This document shows positions 19,216 to 28,370 of a stretch of 64,000 nt of DNA, one piece after another. The notes under the pieces are model-generated. The model was not told the origin of the DNA. It saw only the letters and a program-made list of their open reading frames with translations, and did no database searches. Position 1 is the first letter of the stretch. The number at the start of each line of letters is the position of its first letter. This DNA comes from CAVSNH01 sp963729275. GTDB taxonomy: Bacteria; Actinomycetota; Acidimicrobiia; Acidimicrobiales; RAAP-2. The stretch spans positions 92,357-156,356 of the forward strand of contig CAVSNH010000001.1 of assembly GCA_963729275.1 (NCBI GenBank), given 5' to 3'. The position numbers and the translations under genes were made by a program.

Positions 19216-19830
19216 TCAGACGGCCCGGGCGTAGGACGCCGAGGGGAGCAGGAGCCCGATGGCCACGGCCAGTTCGTCGTGGACTCGCTTCATGTCGCTC
19301 CACCCGTTCACCCAACCCACGAGCGCGGAATACCAGACGTGACCGATGATGCGGGCGCGGTCGCTGATGTCGCTCGGCTGCCGGTCGCCGATAGCCCGGG
19401 TGATGATGCCCTCCATGAGGGCCGACACCTGCTGTTGGCACTCGACGGCAGCCAGGTCCGGCGAAGCGAGGGCGGTGAAGACGGCGCCCACCAACCGCGG
19501 TTGGCGGCCCATGGCCCGAAGGGCGCGGTCGAGGGCGTCGAGAACGCGGGCCGCGGCCGTCTCTCCCTGCGGAGGCAGCTGGGCCAGGCGGCCGTCCAGC
19601 TGCTCGACCCAGTGGACGAGCGTGGCCGCCAGCAGATGGTCCTTGCTGGTGAAGTAGCGGTACACCGTGCCCATGGCCACGTCGGCTCGTGCGGCCACGT
19701 CACGCATCTGGACGGCGTCGTAGCCACCGTCCAGACCGAGGCCCATGGCCGCGTCGATCACCCGCTGCCGGCGGGCCTGCTGGGCCCGGGTCAGCGGACG
19801 GCGCGCCGCGGGCGCCGAGGCACTCACCAT
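19216..19830 (-). CDS. TetR-family regulator, KstR-like
   Basis: A 204-residue TetR protein. The helix-turn-helix lies at about residues 20-70 (RQRVIDAAMGLGLDGGYDAV, then MRDVAARADVAMGTVYRYF, then TSKDHLLAA). The VQMRDVAARADVAMGTVYRYF wording resembles KstR, the mycobacterial repressor of cholesterol catabolism, more than a generic drug-pump regulator. The C-terminal ligand domain is typical in size. It lies upstream of an ABC exporter, yet the window is rich in steroid-type catabolism, so either target set is possible. No operator next to it was recognised. Confidence 0.82.
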   Translation of the reverse strand: MVSASAPAARRPLTRAQQARRQRVIDAAMGLGLDGGYDAVQMRDVAARADVAMGTVYRYFTSKDHLLAATLVHWVEQLDGRLAQLPPQGETAAARVLDALDRALRAMGRQPRLVGAVFTALASPDLAAVECQQQVSALMEGIITRAIGDRQPSDISDRARIIGHVWYSALVGWVNGWSDMKRVHDELAVAIGLLLPSASYARAV

Positions 19831-19955
19831 GGAGGTTCACCCTAGTCGCAGGCGATTTCCGGCCCCGAGGCGCACTCCGGGCCGGCCAGGGCCGAACGGT
19901 GGCCCACGACATCGGCCGGTGGCGATGGGCAGGGCCGTCAGTACCATTTCCGTCC

Positions 19956-20741
19956 GTGCCCCTGGCCGAAGTACCCGATCCGATCGCCACCACCGACGGG
20001 CGGGTGCCGGGCCGGCGCGGCCGGGCCACCCGGCGCCGGTTGCTCGAATGCACGGCCGAGATGCTCGTCGAGACCCCCTGGCGTTCCATCAAGGTCATCG
20101 ACATCGCCCGGCGGGCCGGCACCTCGCCGGCCACCTTCTACCAGTACTTCGAGAACGTCGAGGCGGCCATCACCGTCCTCGCCGAGGAGCTCGTCCAGGG
20201 CGTCGGCATCTTGGCCAACCTGATCGACGGTGACTGGTCGGACGAGGCGAGCTGGTCGACGGCGGTGGCCGTGGTCGAGGGGTTCATGGACTACTGGGAG
20301 CGGAACCGGGCCGTCCTCCGGGTGGTGGAGCTCACCACCGTGGAGGGCGACCTCCGCTTCCAGGGCCTACGGGTTCGTGCCTTGAACACGGTCACCGTCA
20401 CCCTGGCCAAGGTCATCGCCACCCAGTCGCCCGGGTCCGGGTCTCCGGCCGGCGCCGATGCCATGGCCGCGGCCGGCACGCTCATTGCCATGCTCGCCCA
20501 AGTGGCCGGCCACCGCTACGGGTTCGAGTTTTGGGGGATCCGCACCGCATCGCTGGTCGACAGCCAGGCGCGACTCGTGCACTGGTCGGTGACCGGCCGG
20601 CCGGCTCCGGACGGGGCGAAGGTGCCGGGATCAGACGTCCCCCGGCCCCGCACGGGCCCCGTGGTCGGCGGGGGAGCGGCGGCGGCTCGCACCGCCATGG
20701 TCAAAGCCGCCTCGGCCCGGCCGCGACCCCACCCCCACTGA
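19956..20741 (+). CDS. TetR-family regulator
   Basis: A 261-residue TetR protein: the HTH GRATRRRLLECTAEMLVETP then IKVIDIARRAGTSPATFYQY, and a ligand domain ending at LVHWSVTGRPA, followed by an Ala/Pro-rich tail. A TACCAT box lies seven bases before the GTG at 19956, consistent with a leaderless message. The frame is open far upstream, but that part overlaps the opposite TetR gene and has no family pattern. It is divergent from the KstR-like gene. Its targets are unknown. Confidence 0.82.
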   Translation: MPLAEVPDPIATTDGRVPGRRGRATRRRLLECTAEMLVETPWRSIKVIDIARRAGTSPATFYQYFENVEAAITVLAEELVQGVGILANLIDGDWSDEASWSTAVAVVEGFMDYWERNRAVLRVVELTTVEGDLRFQGLRVRALNTVTVTLAKVIATQSPGSGSPAGADAMAAAGTLIAMLAQVAGHRYGFEFWGIRTASLVDSQARLVHWSVTGRPAPDGAKVPGSDVPRPRTGPVVGGGAAAARTAMVKAASARPRPHPH

Positions 20742-20813
20742 CCAGGAGGCGGCTCGGCTGGGCGGCGATCTCGGTGACCCTGTTCAGACGGGCCATCGGG
20801 TTCGACGGAACGA

Positions 20814-21830
20814 TCAGCGGAGGGCGACGGGGTTGACCGGCGACCCGAGCGCATTGGTGAAGGGCAGCGGGGTGGCGTCCAGCAGGAAGTCGTAGCGACC
20901 GTCGGCGGCACAGGCGTCGCCCAGCTCGTCGAGGACCCAGTTCTGTCCCTGGGTCATCCCCATCTCCACCAGGTGGAGGAGGTGGACGGGCAGGTAGGCG
21001 TCGGGCTGCTCGCAGGGGTAGACCTCGAGGACCAGCGTGTCGGTGGCCACGGCGGCCACGTCCCGGTCGTGGAACCACACCGCCGTCGCCATTGTGAGCC
21101 CCGGTGTCGGCCAGGTGTAGGCAACGAGGTCACGCACCGACTGGCCACCTCCGGGGACCGCCCGGCCGGGAAGGGCCAGGTGGACCATCTGGCCGGTGCG
21201 GACGAGGACGACGTCTCCCGGCTCGATGGACAGGCCGCCCAGGTCACAGGCCGCATCGAGGTCGGCCGGGGTGATCGGGTAGCCCGGCTCGAGGACTTCC
21301 AGCCCCTTGGCTCGGGCCACGTCGAGGAGGACGCCGCGCGACACCAGGCTCCTGACCAGGTGGATTCCGAGCCGGCTGGCCCCTCCAGCCCCAACCGAGG
21401 AGGCCGGGTAGCCGTTGTAGAGCCGGCCACCATCGGGGCCGGAGCCGTAGGACACGTGGGCCAGGCCATCCCAGTGGGTGGCGCACTGCAGGGCCAGGGT
21501 GACGACGTCCTCTGACGAGCAGATCCAGCCCGGGTCGTCGCTCAGGGGCTCGTTGACGGCGATCATCGAGCGGGTCGGGTTGACCCGGCCAGGGACAAAA
21601 CCGGCCTGGATACCCTCCTCCTCGGACAGCGGGAGGCCGAGGGGGAAGGCCGCGCCATCACGGACGGCCGAGGTGCCGCGAAGTCGGGCGGCGGGATCGA
21701 CCAGGTTGAGGGTCCCCAGCTGGTCGGCGGACCCCCACCTCCCCCAATTGCTCACCTGAGCTGCGACTTCGCGGAAGGAATCCGGAATGTGGGCGGGGAC
21801 GGGGACGGGCACCTCCCCGTTGTAGCCCAC
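20814..21830 (-). CDS. cyclase family protein (kynurenine formamidase-like)
   Basis: About 338 residues of the cyclase/KynB superfamily. Metal-binding motifs are visible: ATHWDGLAHVSY (the HxGTHxDxPxH-like motif in the variant of this subfamily) and later DRDVAAVATDTLVLEV. The N-terminal FREVAAQVSNWGRWGSADQL is typical of the longer actinobacterial proteins annotated as putative cyclases, some in aromatic or polyketide degradation. The start is GTG at 21830 or 21812. The frame continues upstream without family pattern. It is convergent with the TetR gene and divergent from the CAP protein. Confidence 0.75.
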   Translation of the reverse strand: MGYNGEVPVPVPAHIPDSFREVAAQVSNWGRWGSADQLGTLNLVDPAARLRGTSAVRDGAAFPLGLPLSEEEGIQAGFVPGRVNPTRSMIAVNEPLSDDPGWICSSEDVVTLALQCATHWDGLAHVSYGSGPDGGRLYNGYPASSVGAGGASRLGIHLVRSLVSRGVLLDVARAKGLEVLEPGYPITPADLDAACDLGGLSIEPGDVVLVRTGQMVHLALPGRAVPGGGQSVRDLVAYTWPTPGLTMATAVWFHDRDVAAVATDTLVLEVYPCEQPDAYLPVHLLHLVEMGMTQGQNWVLDELGDACAADGRYDFLLDATPLPFTNALGSPVNPVALR

Positions 21831-22022
21831 AAAATCCCAACAGTTTTTCGCTCGGCGTGTCGATACAACCGCTGAGGGGCGTCGGACTGGAGACTCACTC
21901 AGCTCGGATGCGAGACTGAGCCGGATTTTGGGGGCGCTGCGCGCGTGCACGACAACGGATCCCAGAACTTTCCTCCCCTCCCCTCTCGTCGTCTTCAAGC
22001 GGATAATTGCCTGGGTCGGCAG

Positions 22023-23552
22023 GTGACGACTGCATCGACGAACGGCGCCCGCCGCACTGGCTGGCGCGCCCGCGTGGTCGTCCTGGGCGGGCTGGCCCTC
22101 CTTATGAGCGCCGCCGGTCTGGCCACACCGGTGGGTCACGATGCGCCCTCGCCGGCGGTGGCCGCCAGCCCCACCCCGTCACTCGCCACCGTGGAGTCCC
22201 TCTACTCCCAGGACCTCATCGCCCGCATCAACGCCGAGCGCGCCGCCCGCAACTCACCGTTCGTCTCGCTGCCGCAGCTCACCGTCGACCCGCAGCTGGA
22301 AGCCGACGCTCAGGCCTGGTCGGCGTCCATCGCCTCGACCGGCCAGGTCGCCGACCCCTCGCTGCCCGCCTGTGACGGGCCCTCGCCCGGCGTCGTCTGC
22401 CTGTTGGCCGCCAACGCGGGCAACACCGGTTACGGCTACTGGCCCGGAGACGGCTCCGACGGGATGGACGGCGCTTACATGGCCTCGGCCGACCACCGCC
22501 AGAACGAGCTGAACGCGGCCTACACGGCCGTCGGTGTGGGCGTGACGTGCGCCGACAACCAGGCCTGGACCGTCGAGCTGTTCGGCGAAGCCTACGGCGA
22601 CGTCCCCCAGGCCAACGCCCGCGAGGCGGCCCAGGACGACACCCAGGGCGACCCGGTGCCGCAGTCACCGGTCGTGGCCGGCGCACCCTCCGGCGATCCC
22701 GTCTACTGCCCCGGCCAGACTGTCGGCCCCGACGGCGCGGTGACTGCTACCGGCGGTCAGTACGCGTACCCCTTCGCCGTGCCGGCCGTGCCCGGCGAGC
22801 CCAACGGCGCGCTGGACTCACCGGTGGTCGGGATGGCCGCCACCAGTGACGGCCTGGGCTACTGGCTGGTCCGGGCCAACGGCGCAGTCACTCCCTACGG
22901 CGACGCGGTGTCCTACGGGGAAATGTCCAACGTCCCGTTGAACGCTCCCATCACCCACATCGTGGCCACCTCCGACGGCCACGGTTACTGGCTGGTGGCG
23001 GCGGACGGCGGCATCTTCTCCTTCGGCGACGCCCACTTCTACGGGTCCATGGGGGGCAGGCCGCTGAATGCCCCGGTGGTCGACATGGCGCCGACGCCCA
23101 ACGGCCAGGGCTACTGGCTGGTGGGTTCCGACGGCGGCGTGTTCGCCTTCGGCGATGCCCCCTTCTACGGCTCAATGGGCGGCCGGCCTCTCAACAAACC
23201 GGTCGTGGGCATGGCCGGCGACCCCAGCACAGGCGGTTACTGGCTGGTGGCGGCGGATGGCGGCATCTTCTCCTACGGCGCCCACTTCTACGGCTCGACC
23301 GGGAGCCTGCGGCTCAACCAGCCGGTCAACCAGATGGCGGCCACTCCCAACGGTGCCGGCTACTGGTTCGTGGCCTCCGACGGCGGCATCTTCAGTTTCG
23401 GCGACGCCGGCTTTGAGGGCAGTGCCGGCAACCTCGTCCTGGCCGCACCTGTCGTGGGCATGGCCACCGACCCTGCCACCGGCGGCTACTGGTTGGTGGG
23501 CTCGGACGGCGGCGTGTTCTCCTACGGCGCCCCGTTCTTCGGCTCGGGCTGA
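22023..23552 (+). CDS. secreted CAP-domain protein with six GYWLV repeats
   Basis: About 509 residues. The N-terminal basic segment and helix RVVVLGGLALLMSAAGLA form a signal peptide. Next comes a CAP/SCP-like domain (SQDLIARINAERAARN, DHRQNELNAAYTAVGVGV, WTVELFGEAYG), then six repeats of about 42 residues with the core GYWLVAADGGIFSFGDAHFY. The protein ends right after the last repeat. The repeats probably form a beta-propeller-like or carbohydrate/cell-wall-binding module. The same repeat occurs in the CHAP protein at 39028. The GTG at 22023 was chosen. An ATG at 21945 in frame is the alternative. The function is probably at the cell envelope. Confidence 0.82.
   Translation: MTTASTNGARRTGWRARVVVLGGLALLMSAAGLATPVGHDAPSPAVAASPTPSLATVESLYSQDLIARINAERAARNSPFVSLPQLTVDPQLEADAQAWSASIASTGQVADPSLPACDGPSPGVVCLLAANAGNTGYGYWPGDGSDGMDGAYMASADHRQNELNAAYTAVGVGVTCADNQAWTVELFGEAYGDVPQANAREAAQDDTQGDPVPQSPVVAGAPSGDPVYCPGQTVGPDGAVTATGGQYAYPFAVPAVPGEPNGALDSPVVGMAATSDGLGYWLVRANGAVTPYGDAVSYGEMSNVPLNAPITHIVATSDGHGYWLVAADGGIFSFGDAHFYGSMGGRPLNAPVVDMAPTPNGQGYWLVGSDGGVFAFGDAPFYGSMGGRPLNKPVVGMAGDPSTGGYWLVAADGGIFSYGAHFYGSTGSLRLNQPVNQMAATPNGAGYWFVASDGGIFSFGDAGFEGSAGNLVLAAPVVGMATDPATGGYWLVGSDGGVFSYGAPFFGSG
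22806..23549 (+). repeat. six about-126-base repeats coding for the GYWLV module
   Basis: In-frame imperfect repeats. The most regular ones share GGCTACTGGCTGGTGG, then GACGGCGGCATCTTC and a TTCTACGG segment. They match the repeats in the gene at 39028 at protein level and closely at DNA level. Confidence 0.85.
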
Positions 23553-23577
23553 GCCCTTCGAGCCCTTCGAGCCCCTC
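23551..23577. repeat. 9-base tandem repeat GAGCCCTTC
   Basis: Two perfect copies and one with a single change (GAGCCCCTC), beginning at the stop codon region of the CAP gene, in the 48-base spacer between convergent genes. Confidence 0.8.
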
Positions 23578-23600
23578 GAGCCGAGCGGGTCGGGGCGCGC

Positions 23601-25070
23601 TCAACTCGACCAGATGATCGACTGCACCTCGGAGTAGGCCTCGAGGCCGGTGTCACCGCCGTCCCGCCCGATACCACTCATCTTGAAGCCGCCGAAGGGG
23701 GCGTCCATGTTGCGCTGGGCGGTATTGACGCCCACGTGGCCGGCCCGCAACCGCTTGGCCGCTCGGAAGGCCTTCGGGGTGTCTCGCGAGAAGACGTAGT
23801 CGTAGAGGCCGAATTCGGAGTCGTTGGCGATGGCGATCCCCTCTTCGTCGTCGTCGAAGGGGATGGCCACCACGACCGGCCCGAAGATCTCCTCCCTGGC
23901 CACGGTCATGTCGTTGCTCCCGACCACCAAGGTGGGCTCCACGTAGAAGCCGGTCGTGAGGTGCTCGGGGCGCCCACCTCCGGTCACCACCTCGCCCTCC
24001 TTGCGCCCGGTCTCGATGTAGTCGAGGACCCGCCGTTGCTGGGCAGCCGAGATCAGCGGTCCGATCACCGTGTCCGGCTCGGTGGGGTCACCCACCTTCA
24101 GTCGGCCGGCGAAGGCCGTGAGGCCTTCGATGACCTGGTCGAAGACGCCGCGCTGGATGACGGCCCGGGTCGGCGCCGTGCAGATCTGACCGGAATGGAA
24201 GGCCCAGGTCGAACCGATGGCGGTGATGGCCGCCTTGAGGTCGGCGTCGTCGAAGACGATGGCCGCGCCCTTGCCGCCCAGTTCCATGAGCATCCGCTTC
24301 ATGCTCGGGGCCCCGGCGGCCGCGATGCGCTGGCCCACAGCTGTCGACCCGGTGAAGGAGACCATGTCGACGTCGGGCGAGGCGCACACGGACGAAGCCG
24401 GCGCCGGGCCCTCGGCGATGATCAGGTTCACCACTCCCGGCGGGATTCCCACGTCATCGAGGATGCGGGCCAGCTCGACCACGGCCAGTGGGTCCTGCGG
24501 GGCGGGCTTCATCACCACGGTGTTGCCCATGGCCAGAGCCGGCGCCACCTTGCCGGCCATGTTGGTCAACGGGAAGTTGTAGCTGGCGACGGCGGCCACC
24601 ACCCCCACCGGTTGGCGGTAGACGAGCGCGCTGATGAGACCGCCTGGAGCGAGAGGGGTGGCGGCCGAGACGATGGGTGGCAGCGTCGTCTCCTGCACGT
24701 GACGGATGTCGCGGGAGTAACGATCAAAGCGGTCGGCACATACCGGCACCTGCATACGGGAGCCGACCGAGGCCGTGGCCCCGGTCTCGGCAATGACGAG
24801 TGGGACGAGCTCTTCGTTCTTCCCCCGGATGACCCCGGCTGCCTTCTTGAGCAGAGCCAGGCGTTCCTCGGTCGGAGTCGCCGACCACGCAGGGAAGGCG
24901 TGTCGGGCTGCGGCGCAGGCGGCCTCGGCATCGGCCACCGACGCATTGGGGGCCTGCCCGACCACCTCCTCGGTGGCCGGGTTCACGACGTCGTAGGTCC
25001 CGGCCCCGGCGTCCACCCACCGGCCGCCGATCAGGAGCTGCGTCTCATCCCTCTTGACCGGACTGCCCAT
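23601..25070 (-). CDS. aldehyde dehydrogenase family protein
   Basis: A 489-residue NAD(P)-dependent aldehyde dehydrogenase. It shows the Rossmann region VSFTGSTAVGQRIA, the catalytic glutamate in MELGGKG (about residue 263), the nucleophilic cysteine in GQICTAPTR (about residue 295), and the C-terminal PFGGFKMSGIGRDGG. It oxidises aldehydes to acids. The substrate is undefined. The ATG at 25070 has GAGAAGGGAG upstream. About 150 bases further up lies the palindrome CTGACGGTGCGTCAG just after a TACACT box, so repression by a TetR-type protein is likely. The same element precedes other catabolic genes in this window. Confidence 0.93.
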   Translation of the reverse strand: MGSPVKRDETQLLIGGRWVDAGAGTYDVVNPATEEVVGQAPNASVADAEAACAAARHAFPAWSATPTEERLALLKKAAGVIRGKNEELVPLVIAETGATASVGSRMQVPVCADRFDRYSRDIRHVQETTLPPIVSAATPLAPGGLISALVYRQPVGVVAAVASYNFPLTNMAGKVAPALAMGNTVVMKPAPQDPLAVVELARILDDVGIPPGVVNLIIAEGPAPASSVCASPDVDMVSFTGSTAVGQRIAAAGAPSMKRMLMELGGKGAAIVFDDADLKAAITAIGSTWAFHSGQICTAPTRAVIQRGVFDQVIEGLTAFAGRLKVGDPTEPDTVIGPLISAAQQRRVLDYIETGRKEGEVVTGGGRPEHLTTGFYVEPTLVVGSNDMTVAREEIFGPVVVAIPFDDDEEGIAIANDSEFGLYDYVFSRDTPKAFRAAKRLRAGHVGVNTAQRNMDAPFGGFKMSGIGRDGGDTGLEAYSEVQSIIWSS

Positions 25071-25218
25071 GACGGCTCCCTTCTCTGGCCTTGACGGCAC
25101 GTGACGGCGGCTGGTCGTCGGAACGCCCCCGAGGTCGGGCGGCCAGGCCGGCGCCCTGCCGCACGGGAGGCGACCCATGGCACCGTGGCGGCCGGGCCGG
25201 TGTCGAACCGAACGCTTT

Positions 25219-25233
25219 CTGACGGTGCGTCAG
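25219..25233 (-). promoter_or_regulatory. operator palindrome CTGACG-N3-CGTCAG (site A)
   Basis: CTGACGGTGCGTCAG is a perfect inverted repeat upstream of the aldehyde dehydrogenase. On the minus strand a TACACT box lies directly before it, and GTGCAAAGCC (25259-25250) lies about 9 bases before that box. This is promoter geometry in which a bound repressor would cover the transcription start. Similar sites lie at 28356, 35365 and 42790. Confidence 0.65.
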
Positions 25234-25317
25234 CAGTGTAGGCGCGACCGGCTTTGCACCTCTAAGCGGGACTTTTGGTGCGTGAGCGACTACGGGGCCA
25301 AAAAGGGCCGCTGTCGC

Positions 25318-25503
25318 TCAGGAAAGCCAAGGGCGCCTGTGCTCGGCGTGTTGCGGGCAAAGGACCATTCCTCCAACGAAGGCCCAATCCCCGTAGGCCT
25401 TCACGACTTCCGAGCGATGGAGGTCGGGACCCACCTCCAGCTTCCTCGGACAACCCGCGAACTCACACGTAATGACCTTGCCGTCGGTTCCCATGGAATG
25501 CAT
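25318..25503 (-). CDS. 61-residue zinc-ribbon-like protein
   Basis: An intact small gene with four potential metal ligands: a CEFAGCP pair (C-x4-C) near residue 13 and LCPQH near residue 50 (C-x2-H), separated by a polar segment (KLEVGPDLHRSEVVKAYGDW) and VGGMVL. The layout suggests a zinc-stabilised small domain, perhaps binding nucleic acid or a partner protein. I do not recognise the family. The start is ATG 25503 or 25494, and both lie in or next to a perfect 16-base palindrome. A frameshifted copy lies at 3422-3597. The conserved tail AEHRRPWLS argues for selection on the protein. Confidence 0.6.
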   Translation of the reverse strand: MHSMGTDGKVITCEFAGCPRKLEVGPDLHRSEVVKAYGDWAFVGGMVLCPQHAEHRRPWLS

Positions 25504-25510
25504 GCATTCC
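25495..25510. promoter_or_regulatory. 16-base perfect palindrome over the zinc-ribbon start codon
   Basis: GGAATGCATGCATTCC is fully self-complementary and contains the upstream ATG of the gene. It could be an operator or limit translation. It is not conserved in the decayed copy at 3597, where the corresponding bases read differently. Confidence 0.4.
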
Positions 25511-25900
25511 CAAACGATCCTTGGAGCAACCGGCGCCTCGTGGATTGCCGTGTCACTAGGCCCGTCGAGCGGCTACCGGTGCCCGCCAAGACCCCCGGTC
25601 GGCCCCAAGCTCTTCGGCCGGGCCGGGGTCAGCGGGTCGGCCAGTTGGTTCACGAACCAGACACTTGCGAGTACAATGGTCCAGAACAGGCCCGTCGAGC
25701 TGCCGGTTCCCGCCGATCAGGTAGCTCCGGGCCTTGTTCGCGCCATGGTTTATCACGGCCGTGCAGCATGGGCCTCGGAGCGCGGTGGTTGGGGCGGGAT
25801 GACGGGCAAGGACTGATCCACCTTCAGGGCGTGGCGCGCAGGAAACCCGAGACGTAGGCAACGTTGCCAACTCCACTCGAATCCCGTGGCGACGACAGCG
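25511..25900. other. intergenic, nothing recognised
   Basis: About 390 bases between the small zinc-ribbon gene and the phosphatase. No coding frame with supporting signals and no hairpin worth naming. Confidence 0.35.
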
Positions 25901-26431
25901 CTATACGAGCCGCTCGGGCGACTTCTCCGGGCCGAGTTCCCACGCGTCGGGCATACGGAGATTCGACCAGAATCGAAACGGGTCTTCGAGTTGCATCTCG
26001 TTGTGGAGCCAGGTGGTCAGCAGCACACCGTGACTCACGAGGACGATGCGTTCCCAGGATGTGGAGTCGGCCTTGATCGAACCAAGCCGGGCGATGACGT
26101 CTTCGCGACGCTCCCATCCTTCAACCACTTCGCCCTTCAGATAGGCAGCGACTGCGTCGGCGAAGTCGTCGGGCTTGGCATACCACGCCCGCTTCACCTC
26201 GCTGAGGTGCTGGCGGACATGGGCGGCGATTGAAGGGAACGCAAGCGCTGCGGTTTCGCGGGCTTTGCGTTCGGGGCTCGTGTACACGATGGTGGGTGTG
26301 GATCCGTCGGTGAGCCGTCGTCCGAGCACCGCTGCGTCATGCCTGCCGTCGTCGGTCAGCGGCCACTGATCGGCCGGCGTTCCATCAGCGACGAGCGGCT
26401 GGGCATGCCGCACGAGGACAACGCGCGTCAT
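25901..26431 (-). CDS. histidine phosphatase family protein
   Basis: A 176-residue branch-1 histidine phosphatase (phosphoglycerate mutase-like). The phosphorylated His is in VLVRHAQP at the N-terminus (RHA in place of the commoner RHG), the second arginine is in YTSPERKARETA, and the second His is in IVLVSHGVLL. These enzymes dephosphorylate sugars, nucleotides or proteins, and the substrate is unknown. The ATG at 26431 gives the canonical short lead. The frame is open for 21 more codons upstream, without family pattern. Confidence 0.85.
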   Translation of the reverse strand: MTRVVLVRHAQPLVADGTPADQWPLTDDGRHDAAVLGRRLTDGSTPTIVYTSPERKARETAALAFPSIAAHVRQHLSEVKRAWYAKPDDFADAVAAYLKGEVVEGWERREDVIARLGSIKADSTSWERIVLVSHGVLLTTWLHNEMQLEDPFRFWSNLRMPDAWELGPEKSPERLV

Positions 26432-26581
26432 CGGGTCATCGTCGCGCGGAGAAGAACGAGCCTCGTGATCAAGCGGGCGCTTCGTCTCGCGCATCGAGTC
26501 GGCGGCGCGTCGTTGCGACGGGACGGGGCGGCGGGGATGGGCACCGTCCCCGCCAGGCGGGAACGGCGATGGAACGGGCCC

Positions 26582-28315
26582 TCAGGCGGCGGCCGCCCTC
26601 GGGTCGACGGTGTGCGTGTCGCGGCCCGAGCGCAGGAGGGTACCCGGGAGGTCGCCCGTTGGCCGGCCGTCGGCCACCGTCTCGACCCCGTTGACCATCA
26701 CCCGGACCACACCGATGGCGTCGGCGATCAGCCGGGGACTTCCACCGGGCAGGTCGTTGACCAGGGTCGCCGGCTCCGAGCCGATGCGCTCCGGGTCGAA
26801 GACGAAGACGTCGGCCCGGGCCCCGGGGACGAGATGGCCGCGATCGTGCAGCCCGAAGAGCGCAGCCGGTGCCCCAGTCAGCATCTGGACGGCCCGCTCG
26901 ACGGGGACAAGCCGGCGCTGGCGGAGACAGTCACCAAGGAAGGCGGTCGGGTAGTTGGAGCCGCACATGCGGTCGAGGTGGGCGCCGGCGTCGGAGCCGC
27001 CCAGCATGGCCCCAGGATTGTCCCAGACCTCGACCCTTGCCTTCCATGTCGCGTCGTCACCGTCGGAGGCGTTGGGCCAGAGCACGGTGCGGAGGTCGTC
27101 GGCGATGACGAGGTCCAACAAAGCGTCGAAGGGCGGCTTGCCCTGCTCGGTGGCGATGGAGCCCACGTCGCGCCAGCTGTAGGTCTTGTTCTCGGGGGCG
27201 TAGGTGTCGCCGATGATGTAGGTGGCCCAGTGGGAGAGGCGACGGAACACGCCGGCTGCCTCCGAGTGGGCAGCCTCGTCCAACCGGGCCCGTACGGCCG
27301 GGTTCCGCAGCTGCCCGATGCGCTGTTCCACTGGAAGGCTCATGACGTCGCCCCAGCCGGGGATGAGGAACAGGGCGCAGTGATTGCGGAAGCTCATGTT
27401 CATGGGCACGAGCGTCGGCATGGTGAGGGCCACGATCCGACCGCCGGCTTGCCGGGCCTGGTCGGAGGCGGCGAGCTGTCGGGCCGTCTTCTCCGGTGTC
27501 CGCGAGTCGATGGTCAGCAGGTTCCAGTTGAGCGGGCGCCGGGCGGTGGTGGTCATGGCCACCATGAGATCGATCTCCTCGTCGCTGAAGGTGTCGAGGC
27601 AGCCGTTGGTGATGTACTCGAGGGTCGTGCCCGGGCGGTCGCGCACCACCTCGCAGAAGGCCAGCATCTCGCGGCGATCCGCGTTGCGAGACGAGATCGG
27701 GTTGCCGTCACCGTCCGAGTGGGTGCGGGACTGCGACGAGGAGAACCCGAGCCCCCCGGCATCGATGGACTCGGCCAGCAACGCGCTCATGGCCGCCACC
27801 TCGTCGTCGGTCGCCACTTCGCCACCCCGCTCGTCCCCCATGACCCACCGTCGGAGGGCGCAATGTCCGACGAGGAACCCGGCGTTCACGCCCAAGTTGC
27901 CCTCGAGTCGCCCGAGGTACTCACCGAAAGACGTCCAGTCCCACTCGATGCCCTCCTCGAGGGCTACGAGGGGCATGCCCTCGACCTTGGCCATCATCCG
28001 CCGGATGTAGTCGTGGTCGGCCGACTTGATGGGAGCCAGCGTGAACCCGCAGTTGCCGCCGACCACGGTGGTGACCCCGTGCAGGTTCGACGGTGACGCC
28101 GTCGGATCCCAGAACAGCTGGGCGTCGTAGTGGGTGTGGGGGTCAATGATCCCGGGGGCGACCATGAGGCCGTCGGCATCGAGTTCCTTGGCTCCCTCCT
28201 CCTCGACGTCCCCCACGGCCACGATCCGTCCGTCTCGGATGCCGACATCCGCGCCCCGCCCAGGGCTGCCGGTGCCGTCGACCACCAAGCCGTTGCGGAT
28301 GACGTAGTCGAGCAT
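26582..28315 (-). CDS. amidohydrolase, N-acyl-D-amino-acid deacylase type
   Basis: A 577-residue metal-dependent hydrolase. It starts DYVIRNGLVVDGTGSPG and shows the metal motif PGIIDPHTHYDAQL (HxH with the Asp-amidohydrolase context), GGNCGFTLAPI, and LGGSDAGAHLDRM with the late catalytic Asp. The family removes acyl groups from D-amino acids or opens related amides. The ATG at 28315 follows GGAAGGAACACC. Fifty bases upstream lies the palindrome CTGACGAACCGTCAG, placing it in the same regulatory set as the acyl-CoA genes, so its substrate may be an amide intermediate of that catabolism (inference). Confidence 0.85.
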   Translation of the reverse strand: MLDYVIRNGLVVDGTGSPGRGADVGIRDGRIVAVGDVEEEGAKELDADGLMVAPGIIDPHTHYDAQLFWDPTASPSNLHGVTTVVGGNCGFTLAPIKSADHDYIRRMMAKVEGMPLVALEEGIEWDWTSFGEYLGRLEGNLGVNAGFLVGHCALRRWVMGDERGGEVATDDEVAAMSALLAESIDAGGLGFSSSQSRTHSDGDGNPISSRNADRREMLAFCEVVRDRPGTTLEYITNGCLDTFSDEEIDLMVAMTTTARRPLNWNLLTIDSRTPEKTARQLAASDQARQAGGRIVALTMPTLVPMNMSFRNHCALFLIPGWGDVMSLPVEQRIGQLRNPAVRARLDEAAHSEAAGVFRRLSHWATYIIGDTYAPENKTYSWRDVGSIATEQGKPPFDALLDLVIADDLRTVLWPNASDGDDATWKARVEVWDNPGAMLGGSDAGAHLDRMCGSNYPTAFLGDCLRQRRLVPVERAVQMLTGAPAALFGLHDRGHLVPGARADVFVFDPERIGSEPATLVNDLPGGSPRLIADAIGVVRVMVNGVETVADGRPTGDLPGTLLRSGRDTHTVDPRAAAA

Positions 28316-28355
28316 GGTGTTCCTTCCTGCAGGTGGGCCGCCGTGGGCCCAAATC

Positions 28356-28370
28356 TGACGAACCGTCAGC
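28356..28370 (-). promoter_or_regulatory. operator palindrome CTGACG-N3-CGTCAG (site B)
   Basis: CTGACGAACCGTCAG, a perfect inverted repeat 40 bases before the amidohydrolase start. As at site A, GTGCAAAGCC on the minus strand (28395-28386) precedes it by 15 bases, with CATAAG between as a possible -10 box. Confidence 0.65.

Noticed and set aside
22806..23549. Regular 126-base repeats considered as a mobile or CRISPR array
   Set aside because: They encode an in-frame protein repeat inside a CAP-domain protein.
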